Of a stretch of DNA of 64,000 nucleotides, positions 20,601-33,486 are shown piece after piece; position 1 is the first letter of the stretch; each line of letters begins with the position of its first letter. The notes under the pieces were generated by a model, which was given only the letters and a program-made list of their open reading frames with translations, had not been told where the DNA came from and searched no databases. This stretch comes from Collybiopsis luxurians FD-317 M1 (lineage: Eukaryota; Basidiomycota; Agaricomycetes; Agaricales; Omphalotaceae), in the NCBI GenBank assembly GCA_000827265.1, contig KN834774.1:546328-610327 (forward strand), written 5' to 3'. Position numbers and translations under genes: made by a program.

Positions 20601-22615
20601 CATGACACTTGGTGTCCCTTGTTTGAAGGAGATTATCAATGTTGCTACCAACATCAAGACCCCTTTGTTATCTGTCTACCTCAAGCCTGCCTTCCGATTT
20701 GATGCCAACCTTGCAAAGAATGTTCAGCAGGAATTAGCTTATACCACTCTTTGTACTGTTACCACTGCAGTTGAGATCTGGTATGACCCCAATCCCACTT
20801 CTACTATCATCAAGGAGGATGAAGTTTTCATCGAATCCTTCTTTGCCATTCCCAATGAAGAGGTTGAGTTAAAATTGCACCTGCAGTTGCTGTGGCTGCT
20901 TTGTCTTGAGTTGGACCATGCCAAGATGCTTGATTGCAAGCTGACTATGGCTTATGTTGCTAGTCAGATAGCGGAGAGGTTCAAGACAGACTTGTTTGTC
21001 ATTTGGAGTGAAGACAATATGGAGAAGCTCATTATCCATTGTTGTGTGCTTGGTGGTGCTGACAATGGAACAAATACACTTGAAGAAGATATCTTCCTCC
21101 ATCAGCTGGAAAACATCATGCTGAACTCTGTTAGCTTGCATGATGTTCCGGGTATCAACTAAGTCTTCTTAACGACACATGATTCAGTTGAGACAAAGGA
21201 AGATGGTAGCATTCTCATGGAGAAGGAAAAGCAGTGGGTGCTGGAAACAGACAGTGTCAATTTGAAGACAGTGATGTGCATTGGTAGTGTTGATTTTGCT
21301 AGGACATACTCCAACAGCTGTGTGGAGGTATTCAATGTCCTTGGTATTGAAGCTGCCCAGGCATCTATCCTCAAGGAACTTCATGGTGTCATTGAATTTG
21401 ACAGTTCCTATGTCAACTACTGCCATCTTGCCATTCTTTGTGATTTAATGACTCACAGAGGTTCACTTATGGCAATTACCCAACATGGCATCAATTGTGC
21501 AGACACTGGCACACTGATGAGGTGCTCATTCAAGGAAACTGTCAAAATTCTCATGGAGGCTGCTGCTGTCAGAGAGAATGACAACTGTCAGGGTGTCACT
21601 GAAAATGTCATGTTCGGGCAGATGGCACCCATGGGTACTGGCACATTTGAGGTGGCATTGGACATTGATATGCTGAAAGATGTGATTATGGATCACTGAC
21701 TACCTGTTCAGCCAATGCTGGCTGCTCAAGTAGATGGTGGAATGAGTCCAGGGCAGGTTGCAATGACTCCTTACGACACCAACTCTCCAATGTGGGATAG
21801 TCACTCCTTTAAAGGTGGTGAACAGGCTGCATTCTTGCTGCTGGCTGTCAACAACCAGGAGGAAGCTAGCAATTTCCCTTACCTTGGTTGGGGAACCAGT
21901 TCCATGGGTGCCAGAGGCATGTCCCCTGGTGGACCCACTTACAGTCCCAGCTCTCTGAATGCCTATTCCCCAACTTCACCTGGGTTCATGCCTCAGTCTC
22001 TGTTCAATGCAGGTGCTACTTCCCCCATGTACAGAGGAACATTGCCCTACTATGATCTGGGTTAATCAGTCACTTTGCCCACTTATTCTCCTACATCACC
22101 CATATTCAATCCCATGTCACCAATGAGTCCCAGGTATTCTTCTACATTGCCTTCATTCTTGCCAATGTCACCGTGGTATAGTCCCCAATCCCCTTTGTTC
22201 AGTCCCATGTCACCTCAGTATTCACCAACAAGTCCCTCCTTCAGCCCCACATCCCCACAGTGTAAGTTTTTATTACTTCATAACTTGTGTTTGTGGACTA
22301 ATTAGTTCATTTCTAGACTCACCCAGTAAGGGTTATTATCATTTCAGCTGTTTGGTTATACTAATGTTCTTTTTCCTCAAATCCTCTTCTCTCTTAGCCT
22401 GTGAGTATAATCCTCTGTTCTGTTCTTTTACCATGTGCAGTGCTTGATTATCCTCTGCAGCCCCTGCCCCACTGTCTCCTTCATCCCTGCAATACTCACC
22501 TATCTCTCCCATGGCTTCCCCCCTCTCTTCAAGATACTGTAAGTTTGCTACTTCTGCATAGGACAGAGTATGTCCCCAGAAAGGATGGAGGGCTGGAGGA
22601 TGAAGTTCAGTAACA
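17668..22615 (+). pseudogene. RPB1: RNA polymerase II largest subunit (RPB1) pseudogene
   Basis: A 5'-truncated copy starting inside the clamp-head region (PSIAVDSGAM then [13 protein letters not shown]) and running to the C-terminal domain. Seen in order: [10 protein letters not shown] (17898), [14 protein letters not shown] (18065), NWQPSLHKMSMMSH (about 18460), the Mg-binding NADFDGD (about 18660), QSEETWAELSQIAW (about 18750), the bridge helix [18 protein letters not shown] (19725), [18 protein letters not shown] of the trigger-loop region (20500), then CTD heptads such as [13 protein letters not shown] (21940-22540). Introns remain at 17846-17897, 18153-18204, 18383-18435 and 18516-18617, so this is not a retrocopy. 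At least eleven in-frame stops are present, eight of them TGA (17723, 18149, 18285, 18491, 19227, 19425, 19455, 21697). Several replace arginines that are invariant in yeast Rpb1. A frameshift lies near 20150 and another near 18000. It cannot encode a working subunit. Confidence 0.9.
21940..22560 (+). repeat. Eroded CTD heptad repeats of the RPB1 copy
   Basis: Tandem 21-bp units encoding YSPTSPS-like heptads ([47 protein letters not shown]), with more after an intron near 22262-22440 (LQYSPISPMASP). About 15 units are discernible, fewer than intact fungal CTDs usually have (about 25). Pro-to-Leu changes (CCN to CTN) are frequent. In the living enzyme the CTD is the phosphorylation platform for transcription and mRNA processing. 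Confidence 0.75.
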
Positions 22616-22744
22616 ATATGCATTCCATTTGTATGATACAGTAACATTTAATTTGACTGACCATCTCCAAAACTTATGACATCAGTGGGTTATTGCATGT
22701 GTGATATTGTCTCCTGGGAATATACCCATTGTTTCTTTCTCTCT

Positions 22745-25110
22745 TTACCATGGGGGAGCACATAAAACAAACCAAGAAGGTGTTGACACAAGACAAAAAA
22801 GCACTGACAAGATTTGTACAAATATCACCCAATACCTTTTCCACTCAGCAAAAAACATGTCCCAAGAATAAAGCAGGAGAAAATCAGCTGGAAGGCTCAC
22901 CCTGCTCATATCCACCACCTTTCAAGGTTCCCTCCAGCATTGTTGAGGGAGCCATTAAAATTGCTTATCTATCTCCCCAAGACCGCTACCTTCCTGATAT
23001 CTATGAAGTCCGGACACACCCTTGAGTTCCTCTGCCTATCCAAAATGAAATTAACCAAATTCTTGTCATACCCTGGCCGGTTAATGATGTAGCATATCAA
23101 AAGTTCTATTTCCATTATGTTAAAGATCAGATCCATATACCAGGTGGAAGAAATGCATCCATTCCATCCACTGGTGAGTTTGCTTTGCCATCCAGATGCG
23201 CATTATTATTGATCATGTTTCAGGATGGATAAAATTAGAAGGCAAAGATATTGTCTTTGTTCAAGATATAGATGGAAAAGAGAATGACACATTTGAAGTT
23301 TATGTGGGAGAGCAGTATGTCATTGCTTATTATGATTTATATTATATGACAGCATCTTCTAGTGATGAGAATTCCAAAATGGGGAAGATCATTCAAGGTC
23401 TTCGGGATGAAAGTCTAGGTTCATGTCAGTTCCAGGAAGAGAATCAAAAAACTCAGTTCCAAAGTTGTGAGAAGCTAGCTAAACCAGTTGGCAGTGAAGG
23501 GTCTTGCTACAGCTGCAGTCTCAGTCATCAGAAGCCAAGAAATGTAGTTACTCCATCTGCTGGTGGAAAGGCATGGGGAGGGATGAGTGAACAGGAGACA
23601 GAACATATCAATGCAAGGAATAGGCTTGTTGCAGTATGATTGATTGGATCTCTCAATTCTTCTTTTTATTGATGTTATCATAGGAGACTACTTCAGCTGC
23701 ACTGAAAATGTTTTGATGCATACTTCCAGAGGAGTATGAGGCACTGGAAACAGCAGCTGAACTCCACAATGTACCTCAGATTGGAACAGACAATAACATA
23801 TGTTTCCAAGGTGTTCAGTTGAACCTTTCTCAACCAGTCTTTGATAATGACACTAGTATGTTTTTATTCCTGGAGACATATAAGCATTTTTCTCAAATTT
23901 CATTTGGGACAGTCACAAATTGTATCAAGGCTTTGGCTTTTTTTGGTGGCAAGCATTTGGACTCCCATGACTCTCCTGGAGGGTATACAACACTGTTCTC
24001 CTATCCTGATATTCCTGCTGGCTGGGAAGGGGGTTGTTTTCATATTGTTGACTTTGGACTGTATGTTAAGCTGGATGGCCTGAAATCCATCACATTCTCA
24101 GGGCTTCATCTCCATGGAGGAACATCTCTGCTTGCTCCTGCAGGTGAAGAAATACCAGCCTGGGCTTACTGATGGGTAGTTGTCCTGTATCCTCAGGGAG
24201 CAACTTTGGATGGTCAGGTTATCTTCAATATTGGTGCTGATTCTGATGGAGCAGCCATCCAGCTAACATCTCAGATGAAGGATCCCATTGTCAACCTTGA
24301 AAAGGAAGGAGGAAGGTGAGTATTAATTTGTACAATCTCATTACTTTTCTTATGACAACTTAAACTCAGTAAGGAAGAGTTCAGGTCTGATGAGTGTGGG
24401 CAAGTAACTTCTTTAGATGGTATTTCATTTTCATTTCTTAATAGAGACATTAGGTCATATACAGAAGAGCCTTCAACCTCTTCCAAGGAACTTAACTTTA
24501 TTGATGATGGTTACATTCTTATGACCCCCCAGGCTGAGGTTAATTTTCTAGCCCAAGCCTTCTATCTATATACTCTCTATCAGCAGTGGCAGCTTTGTGG
24601 AGGTGTTTCTGGTAATTTTGACACTTATTGGCAGCTTTGGAGCATTAAATGCAATGGAGTAACATATTCTCCAAAACCCTGGAAATTAGCTCCAGATGGG
24701 TCAACCAAAGTATCAGTATGCATTTATATTGCTGGTTCATGTAGTTTTTCAGTTATAGTTGTTCATAGAGTGCCTTCACATTGCTCACCAGAAATGGACT
24801 GAACATTGCAACAGAAGACTCCAGATTATTCCTTCAGCATCATGTAGCCTGAAGCTACCTTCAAAAAGTATATTCCTCTATTTTCCTTGATACTGCCCAG
24901 TTTTATGGGCATTGTAGCTATCTCACCACCACAGTTCATTGGTACTTTCTCAAAGCCAAAGCAGGCAGCCAAAGTCACCACTAAAAAGGCTCAAATTGCT
25001 CAGACTAGAGCCAAGCGAAAGAAGGTCAAACTGTCAGCTGCTGGTATATTGAATTTCTCTATTTTCTTTCCCAATCCTGTACTCACACTTGACCCTTGAC
25101 TCAGTGGAAA
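22745..25110 (+). pseudogene. 2OG-Fe(II) dioxygenase-like pseudogene 1
   Basis: Multi-exon reading from MGEHIKQTKKVL (22748) through AIKIAYLSPQDRYLPDIYEV, an intron near 23175, IDHVSGWIKLEGKDIVFVQD, then a catalytic-looking region at 23740-24240. That region has LPEEYEALETAAELHN, a His-x-Asp in GGKHLDSHD (His codon 23954), GGCFHIVDFGLYVKL, FSGLHLHGGTS (distal His codon 24113), and AWAY-stop-WVVVLYP. The H-x-D...H...R order is that of the double-stranded beta-helix dioxygenases. The Arg expected after the second His is a TGA stop (24170-24172), apparently from CGA. The C-terminus is basic and NLS-like (TRAKRKKVK, about 25005). Agaricomycetes carry many such genes; TET/JBP kinship is possible but unproven. 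Confidence 0.5.
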
Positions 25111-25370
25111 TCCTCAATGTGAAAAAGCTTTACACTATGGCAAAGAATTGGATATCAGTTTGTTGAGCCTGGTCTCCTCTTCATGGATTTGAATGTGGTT
25201 TCTGTATCTCCAGTAATTGAGTTAGAGGCTGCTCATCTCTCTCAATCAATGCTCATGCGGGGTAAAGCTCAGTTAATGACCTGCTTAATCCCTTGTTAAA
25301 AATCCCTCTGCTATCAATTCTACTGTCTCATTTATTCTTGTCACTTATTCCATTTGCAACAATCTTCTTG

Positions 25371-26720
25371 ACAGCTCATTTTGCCCTGTCTCAGATGCTC
25401 TCCTATCATCCACCCACTCATTTTCCTACTTTTGTGCAATTGTTCATCTATCAGTATTAGACTCCATCCCTTCTTTTCTCTACAACTCTGAATATGTCCA
25501 CTCCTCAATTATCCACCCACTTGCTTTCCTACCTTTGCATTTCAGCCATTGATTATCTTACCTACATTACACTTTTCCCCTTAATGATGCATTTTCCACT
25601 TATCCAGACACATCAGCTCTCCTATCATCCACTCACTTATTTCCCTATCTTCATACAATTGTCCATCTATCAGTATTAGACTTGGTCCCTTTGATTATTT
25701 TCTCCACATCTCCGAACACATCTGCTCCCCTATACTCCCTCCAGTTGCTTTTCTATCTTTGCATTTCAGCCATCAATTATCTTACCTATGTTACACTTTT
25801 TCCCCTTAATGATGCATTTTCCACTTATCCAGACACACCAGCTCTCCTATCATCCACCCACTCATTTCCCTATCTTCATACAATCATTCATCTATTGGTG
25901 TTAGACTTGGTCCCTTTGATTATTTTCTCCACATCTCTGAATACCTCTGCTCCCCTATTATTCCTCCAGTTGCTTTTCTATCTTCACATTTCAGCCATCA
26001 ATTATCTTACCTATGTTACACTTTTTCCCCTTAATGACACATTTTCCACTTATCCAGACACACCAGCTCTCCTATCATCCATCCACTCATTTCCCTATTT
26101 CCATACAATTATCCATCTATCTGTGCTAGACCTGTCCCTTTGATTATTTTCTCCACATTTCTGAACACATCCACTCCCCTATTATCTCTCCATTTGCTTT
26201 TCTATCTTTGCATTTCTGCTATCAATTGTCTTACCTATGTTATTCTTTATCCCTTTAATAATGTGTTTTCCACTTATCTGGGCACACTGTCTTTCATATC
26301 ATCTGCCCACTTGCTTTCCTACTTTTTGCAATTGTTCATCTATCCATATTAGACTCCATTTCTGTAATTATACCTTTCTCCACATTACTGAATGCATCCG
26401 CTCTCCTATTATCTGTCCGCTCACTTTCCCACCTTTGCATTTCTGCTACCAATCATCTTACCTAGGTTGGACTTATCTCTTCAATGTGTTTTCCACATAT
26501 CCTGATGCACTGGCTCTCTCAGTATTATCCATCCTGATTCTACCCACTTTCCTACCTTCACATTTCAGCTACTGTTCATCTTCCAACATTGGATTTCAAC
26601 CCTTTAATTAAATTTTCTGCTTCCAAACAAGTGAGCTTACCAATTATTGCTTTCCTACCTTCACATTATGCATTTCAGACACCATTCATTTCCTTACCCC
26701 ATTCCTTTAATGCTGTTCAT
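25371..26720 (+). repeat. 225-bp tandem repeat array, about five to six diverged copies
   Basis: Corresponding words (GATGCATTTTCCACTTATCC) start at 25586, 25811, 26036, about 26260 and about 26483, a period of 223-225 bp. A partial first copy begins near 25371 and the last is eroded after 26600. The plus strand is pyrimidine-rich with almost no CpG. As 225 is a multiple of three, adjacent copies read through: an open frame of 153 codons spans 25682-26143 with a 75-residue periodicity (HFPLIQ/AFSTYPDTPALLSS.., NYLTYVTLFPL). I see no start, splice or domain evidence that it is translated. Confidence 0.8.
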
Positions 26721-27012
26721 GCTTGATCTATTGATCTGGTCCTGCTTTGCATTTTGTCCTTTGGCCCACCTACTGCTCCATTTTGCTATTCACCTATACC
26801 TGCCTGTGATATGCAATTGCAGATTCATTGTTTATTGTTAAGAACTTGACTACTCCAGTGCAACCTAAGAATCTGCAGCCCTTGATACTGATACAACAGG
26901 TGGATCGGCATCAAATTTGCTGCCCAATTTTAACAGTGATATGGGTCATTATTACTCTTTTTTGTACTCCAGGATGGAGAAAATATAGAAGTCTGAATGT
27001 TGGACTATGAAT
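26721..27012. other. No gene recognised
   Basis: Spacer between the satellite and the following minus-strand pseudogene. It is mostly CT-rich and resembles eroded satellite copies up to about 26800. Confidence 0.3.
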
Positions 27013-30000
27013 CTATCTAGTTTGTACTAAGTTTTTCTTGTTATATACCCTTTCCAGCACCTTATCCCAACTCAGTTTACACAGTGAATGTTCTAGCATG
27101 ATGCCATCAAAAGCACAACCCAACTTGATTCTTGAAAAGTCCTTATCTTGATCAAGAAAATGATACACCTTTTTAAAGCTTGATGCAACCTCTATCTCCA
27201 ACTTTACTGGATAGCCCAGTTTTTCTAATCCATTTCTAGCACCCTTTTGGAGGGTCCAAACCATGGATCCCATTTCATTAATTGTAGGCATTGGAGCACA
27301 CTGGGCATAGGCCAAGTCAGCAACCAGAAGATAAGAAGCAAGAATGCCAAAGGATGGGAAAAACTTTCCCCCCTTTTCATCTTTTGCATCTTTGACAAAA
27401 TATACAAGCTCCGTGAAAGACAAATTTTGTTGCCATAGCTTGTCATGAAGCACACCACTGCCAGTCCAAAACCAATGTGCATTATCAGCAAAATGTTCTT
27501 TTGTAGGGCCATAGGCTGCATTGTTACATATATATCCCTCACCCATATGCCATTGGCTATTCCAGAACATAGTCCATATTGCAAAAGAGCTGAAAAAGGC
27601 AGAATCCCCTTGTGTACACAAGTCCTGGAAAGCCTTTGTGTTGAAAAGAATGCCTCTATAGACAAGGGCATTAAAGACCCCCTCCTGAGTATTAATGTGA
27701 TGAGAGCCATATATTCCTTCAGGAGATGTAACGGCTTTCCAGTCTGGAGCAAGTTCACAAAAAGGACAGGTACAATCAGGATTCTTGAGAATTCTGATTT
27801 GTTCAGGAGTTTGATGGTCAGATGGCAGATTGAGAAAGATTGGAGCAATTTCAAGGAGCCAGTTTCAGAAAAAATGATGGTGAGATTCAGTTAATGGGGC
27901 AGGCAAAGTTTCCAAAGCTGAACTCTCAGCTCTTTCAGAGGGAGAAGAAATTGATGAAATGGAAACAGTCATATTGGAAAGTTCATGTGGAACCTTGGCA
28001 GGTATCAGTGGCAGTGTAGTTTCAGAGGAGTACCCAATGAACTCCCTGTGAGCATGCTGGAGCTCAGCCATCAATTGCCCAATACTTGAAGGGCAGTTCC
28101 TTCCTAGAATTGGATGTTTAATAATGTCCAATGCAAATACATCCAGGGCCCATGGAGAAGGAAGTATACACTTTGTAGAGCTGTAGCTCAGATGCAATGG
28201 AGAGTTGTAGGCATGCCAGACAGCATCAATGAGAAGAAAATTGGGATTTTCAGCTGAGCTCAGAAGTCCATCTAGGAATAGGGACTGAGCAGTAAAATGG
28301 TGATTGAGTGGAATTCCTATCCAGTGAAAAACAATCTGAGCACAGATCAATATCTTGTTCTTGAGTTTATCCTGATGAATTTGTTCAAAATTCCACTGGA
28401 ATTCTTGGGCTGGCTGAAGTTGGGGCACATATTCAGAAGAGTTGAAGCTAAATATTTCATTACCTTTTCCACAGGTCATAGCATCATTGATATCAGAAAG
28501 AAGCTGAAACCACTAATCTGTCAATTTCTGGTGTTCAGAAGCAAACTGAATACATCTATGGACCCAAGCATACAGGCGGTAGTGGGTGAGCATGATAGTT
28601 TGATGGAGAATCTGAGCAATGGCATCATGGATAGGGGACTGTGCGTGAAGAGCAACAATCAGAGGCCAAGTATCAGCAGCAGACTTCATGGTCTTCCATT
28701 CCAGTGGAGAATCTTCTACGACCTGGTGGATAGAATCTAACTTCTGGAATAGCACTGAGATTGTGGCTTCTTTGGACATCTCTAGAGAGAGATACCCCTT
28801 TTTGAATGCATCCACAGCAAGGTGAAGGGATTCTTGCAAGACATTATTCAAGAATGGAGTACAGAAAATGACTAAAATGGTTAGTCAAAGATGTAAGTGT
28901 ACTTGGTTGTACCCATCATACCTGGGCAATTTTGTTCTGGAGCAAAGTTAGAATCTGAGAAAAAAAAATTAGGGCTTGAATGACAACAAAAATGTTTAGA
29001 AGATTCAAAATACCATCTTTGCTGGCTTCATTTACTATGTGAGTAGTATTGCATTCAGACTCAAGACTATCAATTTCTATAAACTAATTAGACAATGGGA
29101 CCAAGATAAATGTGATATTTACAATCCCCACCCATGGAATCTGAGACTAAGAAAATTTTTAAAAGGTTAGATTATGCAATGATTGAGAAATAAACACACC
29201 CTGAACAATTTGAGTGAAGTTGTGCTGGCAATATTCTTCATACATTTTTCCAGGGCTAAAAAAATCAGTGTGCTGAATCTTCATAATTTTGAATGTAACA
29301 TACTCAATCTGTGATTCGTGGATCCACTCCATTGTACCAGTTGGGACCTTGTCATCCCCTTCAATGTAATATTCATAACAGCAGCACTATACCATTTATC
29401 AGAAGCATTTTTGGTAAGTAGGAAAACATTGCTCACCTCATTAGTGCATGGCTGGTGATTGATAATTTGGCAAACACCATATGCTGATTCTGAGTCCCCC
29501 AAATTGTCTATCTCAGAAAGTTCACTTTCATCTTCCTCCAACAGTTCATCATCTTCTATTTCTGCATATTGAGAATTGGTTTAGCATACTTGATTAGAAT
29601 GAATTGCAATACCATACCTTGCTGAAGTTGAAGAGCTTTATCCTTGAGTGTATCAGCTCACTTGCACTTGTTGATATTTATGGCAAGGTTAGTTTCATCA
29701 AAATTGATAACTTGAGGTGCATGTTTTGCTCTATAGGGCTATAAGTTTTGAGAATAAATAAAGATGGGAATTCACAGACAATATTTTTGGTTGTCAGGAT
29801 TTTTCTGGAAGTCCCACTTGTACTCCTGATGTAGACTCTCCACCCATTCAATGATTCTAGTTTTTTCCTCAAATGTCTGGAGATGCCATTTGAGATGGGT
29901 TTGAAGAGCCTCTGCAACTGTCTCTGGCTGCCCATTCACATAGGTAATGGTATAGTCCCAGAAGTTACATCCTCCATGGTAATTAGCAATAACTTCAAGT

Positions 30001-30925
30001 GCTCAACAAATGTTGTTCCAAATCTTATAATTTTGCTGGAAATTTGCCTTTGTGGATAGTGGCTGGAAGCACAGCTTTTCTACATTGAAGGAATGGAGCT
30101 GGCAGAGAGCCAAAAAATTCCAAACAGTAGTGGTTGTGTTTGGCAATGACCCAATTTTCAAAGGATCAACTGTTAAGATCTTTGTCTGGGACAAGGGAAG
30201 GGGAAGAGACGCCACCGATGGGATAGAAGGCTGCTCCATATTTATCCAATGATATGGATGAGGACATTGGGTACATTGTGTTTGACAGTGACAAAGGTGC
30301 TGAAGGTTGGTAGTGTATCCTGAAGTGAAATGAAGGTGTAGGCAAATTCTATGAGGAAAGACAAAAGCACCTACCACTGCTGAGAGGAAGCATGGAGTTA
30401 TTAGTTGCTGCAGAGAATGATAAGTAGAAGCTTTCAAGACCAAAAAATGGACTTACACTCAGGATCATTGACCTGGGGGAGTGTCGGCCCCTCAGCGGCA
30501 AGTGAAGTGATGGTAGATGGAGGATTAAGACCCAGTCCATCTAGAAGGTTCTCTGCCAATTGAACACTAAAAATGGGATTAGAGAATTGAAGTGAAAGAG
30601 TGGAAGGAAAGGTGTTAATGTTCAAAAATGAAATGGCATCTATGTTTGAAGAGACTGGAGATGAAAAGAGTTCAAAATTCAATGATGGATCATCGACAGT
30701 AAAAGAGGATTCATGGGTTGGAAGTGGTATAGTATTCATGTTCAAAGAAGAATTGGCCTCCACATTGGAAGAAAAATTGGTATCTATGTTTGAAGCAATT
30801 GGAGATGAGAAAAAATTGAAGTTCAATGATTGATTGTCCACCGAAGAGGAGAATAAATCATGGGGAAGTGGCATAGTGTCCAAGCCAAAGGAAAGGTTAG
30901 CAATGAGGTCGTTCCATTCATCCAT
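27013..30925 (-). pseudogene. Large unidentified multi-exon gene, disrupted
   Basis: A coherent minus-strand gene of unknown function. The N-terminus (30925, MDEWNDLIANLSFGLD) is Ser/Asn-rich with internal repeats of FSSP-IASNID and LNFELFSSPVSSNID. The middle exons read CTQCPHPYHWINMEQPS (about 30260), WNFLALCQLHS, YVNGQPETVAEALQTHLKWH (29940) and IEWVESLHQEYKWDF. The C-terminal half is almost continuous from 28851 to 27013: FNALVYRGILFNTKAFQDLC, FATW-like AIWTMFWNSQW, HWFWTGSGVLHDKLW and LAYAQCAPMPTINEMG. A TAG near 28512 and a TGA near 27865 break it. The style resembles Agaricomycete hypothetical families, but I cannot name one. Intron-sized gaps with GT-AG ends lie near 28860-29280. Confidence 0.45.
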
Positions 30926-31183
30926 GGAAAAGAGAAGGGAGAATAATGGAGTGAGGATGTTTTGTATTTAAAGCACTCTCAAAGCGGATCAAATTTGTCC
31001 ACACCCACACACAAATGCATTATATGCATCCAAATTGCACTCACAAGTGAACTTCCTTCTTTTTTTTTTCTCAATAATGAGTAAGGGGTTGATAAATCTG
31101 CAAGATGAGGAAAAGGCAAGTCTACCTCAATATATTAGTTATTCAAACTCATGAAATTACCACTAATTAGATGAACACACTAA

Positions 31184-33486
31184 TTGCATTCTTTGATGAG
31201 TACCATTTTGGGTAATGCTGATCCATCAATTTCCCTCAGCTATTTCAGAGGGGCGGTTCCTTTTCACTTCAAACCATTAGGTATGCAGCTATATGTTAGA
31301 TTTTACCTGTGGTTTTGGCCTGCTACGGCCAGTATTTCTGCATCTCTTTGCACTACACCCTATCTGGGTGATCCTTTGGCTCACACTGAACATCAAAACT
31401 CTCTCAATTTACTGAGTGCATTTTGCATTTTTTACCAGTATTTCCAGGAGTCCATAGTTCACATATATACACATGAAACTGACTCTTTCATTACCCAGTC
31501 TCTTGGAGAAAATCTTGAGACCTTCTCAAGTATTGTGGATCAGGTAGGTGATCATGCTGCTTTCTTTTACTTCTACAACAACTGATACACATGTGACATG
31601 GACCAGCATGCAAGCATTTTTCCATCCAACCAGCTTCAGACTGTCAGAAACAGTCAAGGCTTGGGTATTAAGCATAGTTTAAAGTTGTTCAAACAAGATA
31701 AAACCAGGATTATGGGGTAGAGCACATATGCTTCCCTGGAAAGAGTAGGTGTTGGTTTATAGATGTTTAAATGGAATTTCATTGGAATGAATCATATGAG
31801 GGAGGGCATTGCAACAAGGCTCATGTTATTTTATAAATGTGATACAGACTGAACATATTCCAACTTGAACCATCATGAGTTTGACTTCATTGAAGATCAA
31901 ATGTCTGCAACTGGCCATGAAGTGTCTAAAAATTTTCTCTTCCTGCATCTTATTTGTGTTCTAGCCCTGAACAAGAAACATGTGAAAACTGTAGCTGTAG
32001 ATGAGGAAGGAAATGAGGGTGGTGAGGAAGGTAACAATGAGGTCAGTGTGAATATGCTCTTTGTCTAGTCAGTTGACTCATAACTTTACAGTTGATCATT
32101 GAGGACATATCCACATCTTCCAAGAATGGGCAACATTGCACTGGCTATTGAGAGATAATCCTGTCTGATTTCCAGTCTGACAAAGTCCCCCTCTTAGCAA
32201 AGAAGTGTGCTCAAATGGGAACATGTATAATTAACCTGTGTCTGGATAATGACATGTTCTCTTGGGACCTCTTTGCTAATGAAATTGCCCTGCTTGTGGA
32301 TGAGGGCATTGGAGAGGAGTATGTTGCAGGTCTTGCCAAGATTAGTGCCACTGCCACAAAGAGAGAGGAGTTCATACAATTTGTATATGAATCCTGATTT
32401 CCTCTCAAATGCTTTTACACTGGGAATGATTTATCAGATGAAATATGGTGTTTCAGCTGTTCAGTTCAATGTTGGCAAGGAGGTGTGCATCAGAACAGCT
32501 CAATACTTCAGCATACCCAGAACCTTTACTCCTGTGGAGATTGTTGAGTGCATTTTCCTCCTAATGCTTACTGTTCATTCATGCATTGCAGAGCTCCCAT
32601 GTTAGTTGGCTGTTGGAGGGAGGCATTTACCATAATGAGGAGGTTGACCCTAAGGTATAGATTTTTCCTCTCTCCATTTTCTTTCTTACTATATTCTTCC
32701 AGACAAGAACAAAGAATGATGCTCCCTTCAAAAGCCCATTGCTAGGCTTGCTCCTGCAAGGTTATTTTATTGAAGGAAAGCCTAAATAAGACAAACTCCT
32801 TGTTTCCTACCTACAATGAATCAAATACATTCCTGTCCCCCTTATTGCTATGATCTCCACATTAGTATGTCTTGGTGTCTGATCTGATTCACTTGTTGGT
32901 TATTTATATTATTGCACACTCAGATTAATCACAGCCTTGTAGAATACTCTTCAGGGTACAAGGTCAAAAATACATTATCAATGGGCAACCTTGGTACTCA
33001 GTTTGTTGTTGTTTTTCTGTGTTTTTCCACATCCCTTCTCAATTTTTAATTTGACCTCTTTTTTTCATTAACCATTCTTTAGCTACCACTTGGTCTCCAC
33101 CATGCTAGAAAAACTTGATAAAAAAGCTGTGACTTATGTCAAATATTTACAAGAGTTTCTCTACCACAAAATGATGTGAGTCTTTGACCTTCATTGCCTT
33201 CCCTAACTGCTCAACATTTGTGTTTGACAGGACTGCTGGCCCTGAAGTTGTTCCCCCTCAAACCTACAAGTACAATGCATTGACTGCTTTTGCTTTGCAA
33301 GCAACCTCCCAGGATTCAAACCAAGATATGGCTGAGGGGAGTGCAGCTACATCACATGAGGGCATAACCTTAGATAGGACTACTGAAGATAACACTTCAA
33401 AACCACATGCAGCTGAGGATGAGACAGGCAGGGGTTCAGCTCTGGAGAATATCAGCAATGACATGGGCTCTACAAGTGAATCATAA
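31184..33486 (+). pseudogene. Unidentified multi-exon gene, disrupted
   Basis: Exon-like blocks on the plus strand: 31184-31585; 31875-32068 with an acidic VDEEGNEGGEEGN tail; 32090-32396 (IEDISTSSKNGQ, VPLLAKKCAQMGTCIINLCL, VAGLAKISATATKREEF); 32395-32560 (FLSNAFTLGMIYQMKYG, VQFNVGKEVCIRTAQYF); about 33083-33486 (LDKKAVTYVKYLQEFLYHKM, then TAGPEVVPPQTYKYNAL and a Thr/Glu-rich tail). The divergent gene at 27013-30925 starts 260 bp away, so a shared intergenic promoter is possible. Stops and frame changes between blocks indicate decay. No family is recognised. Confidence 0.35.

Noticed and set aside
17668..22615. A functional RNA polymerase II subunit gene
   Set aside because: At least eleven in-frame stops, two or more frameshifts and a missing N-terminal third.
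25682..26143. Open frames of 153 and similar length as a protein-coding gene
   Set aside because: They are a by-product of a 225-bp tandem repeat whose length is a multiple of three; no start, splice or domain evidence.
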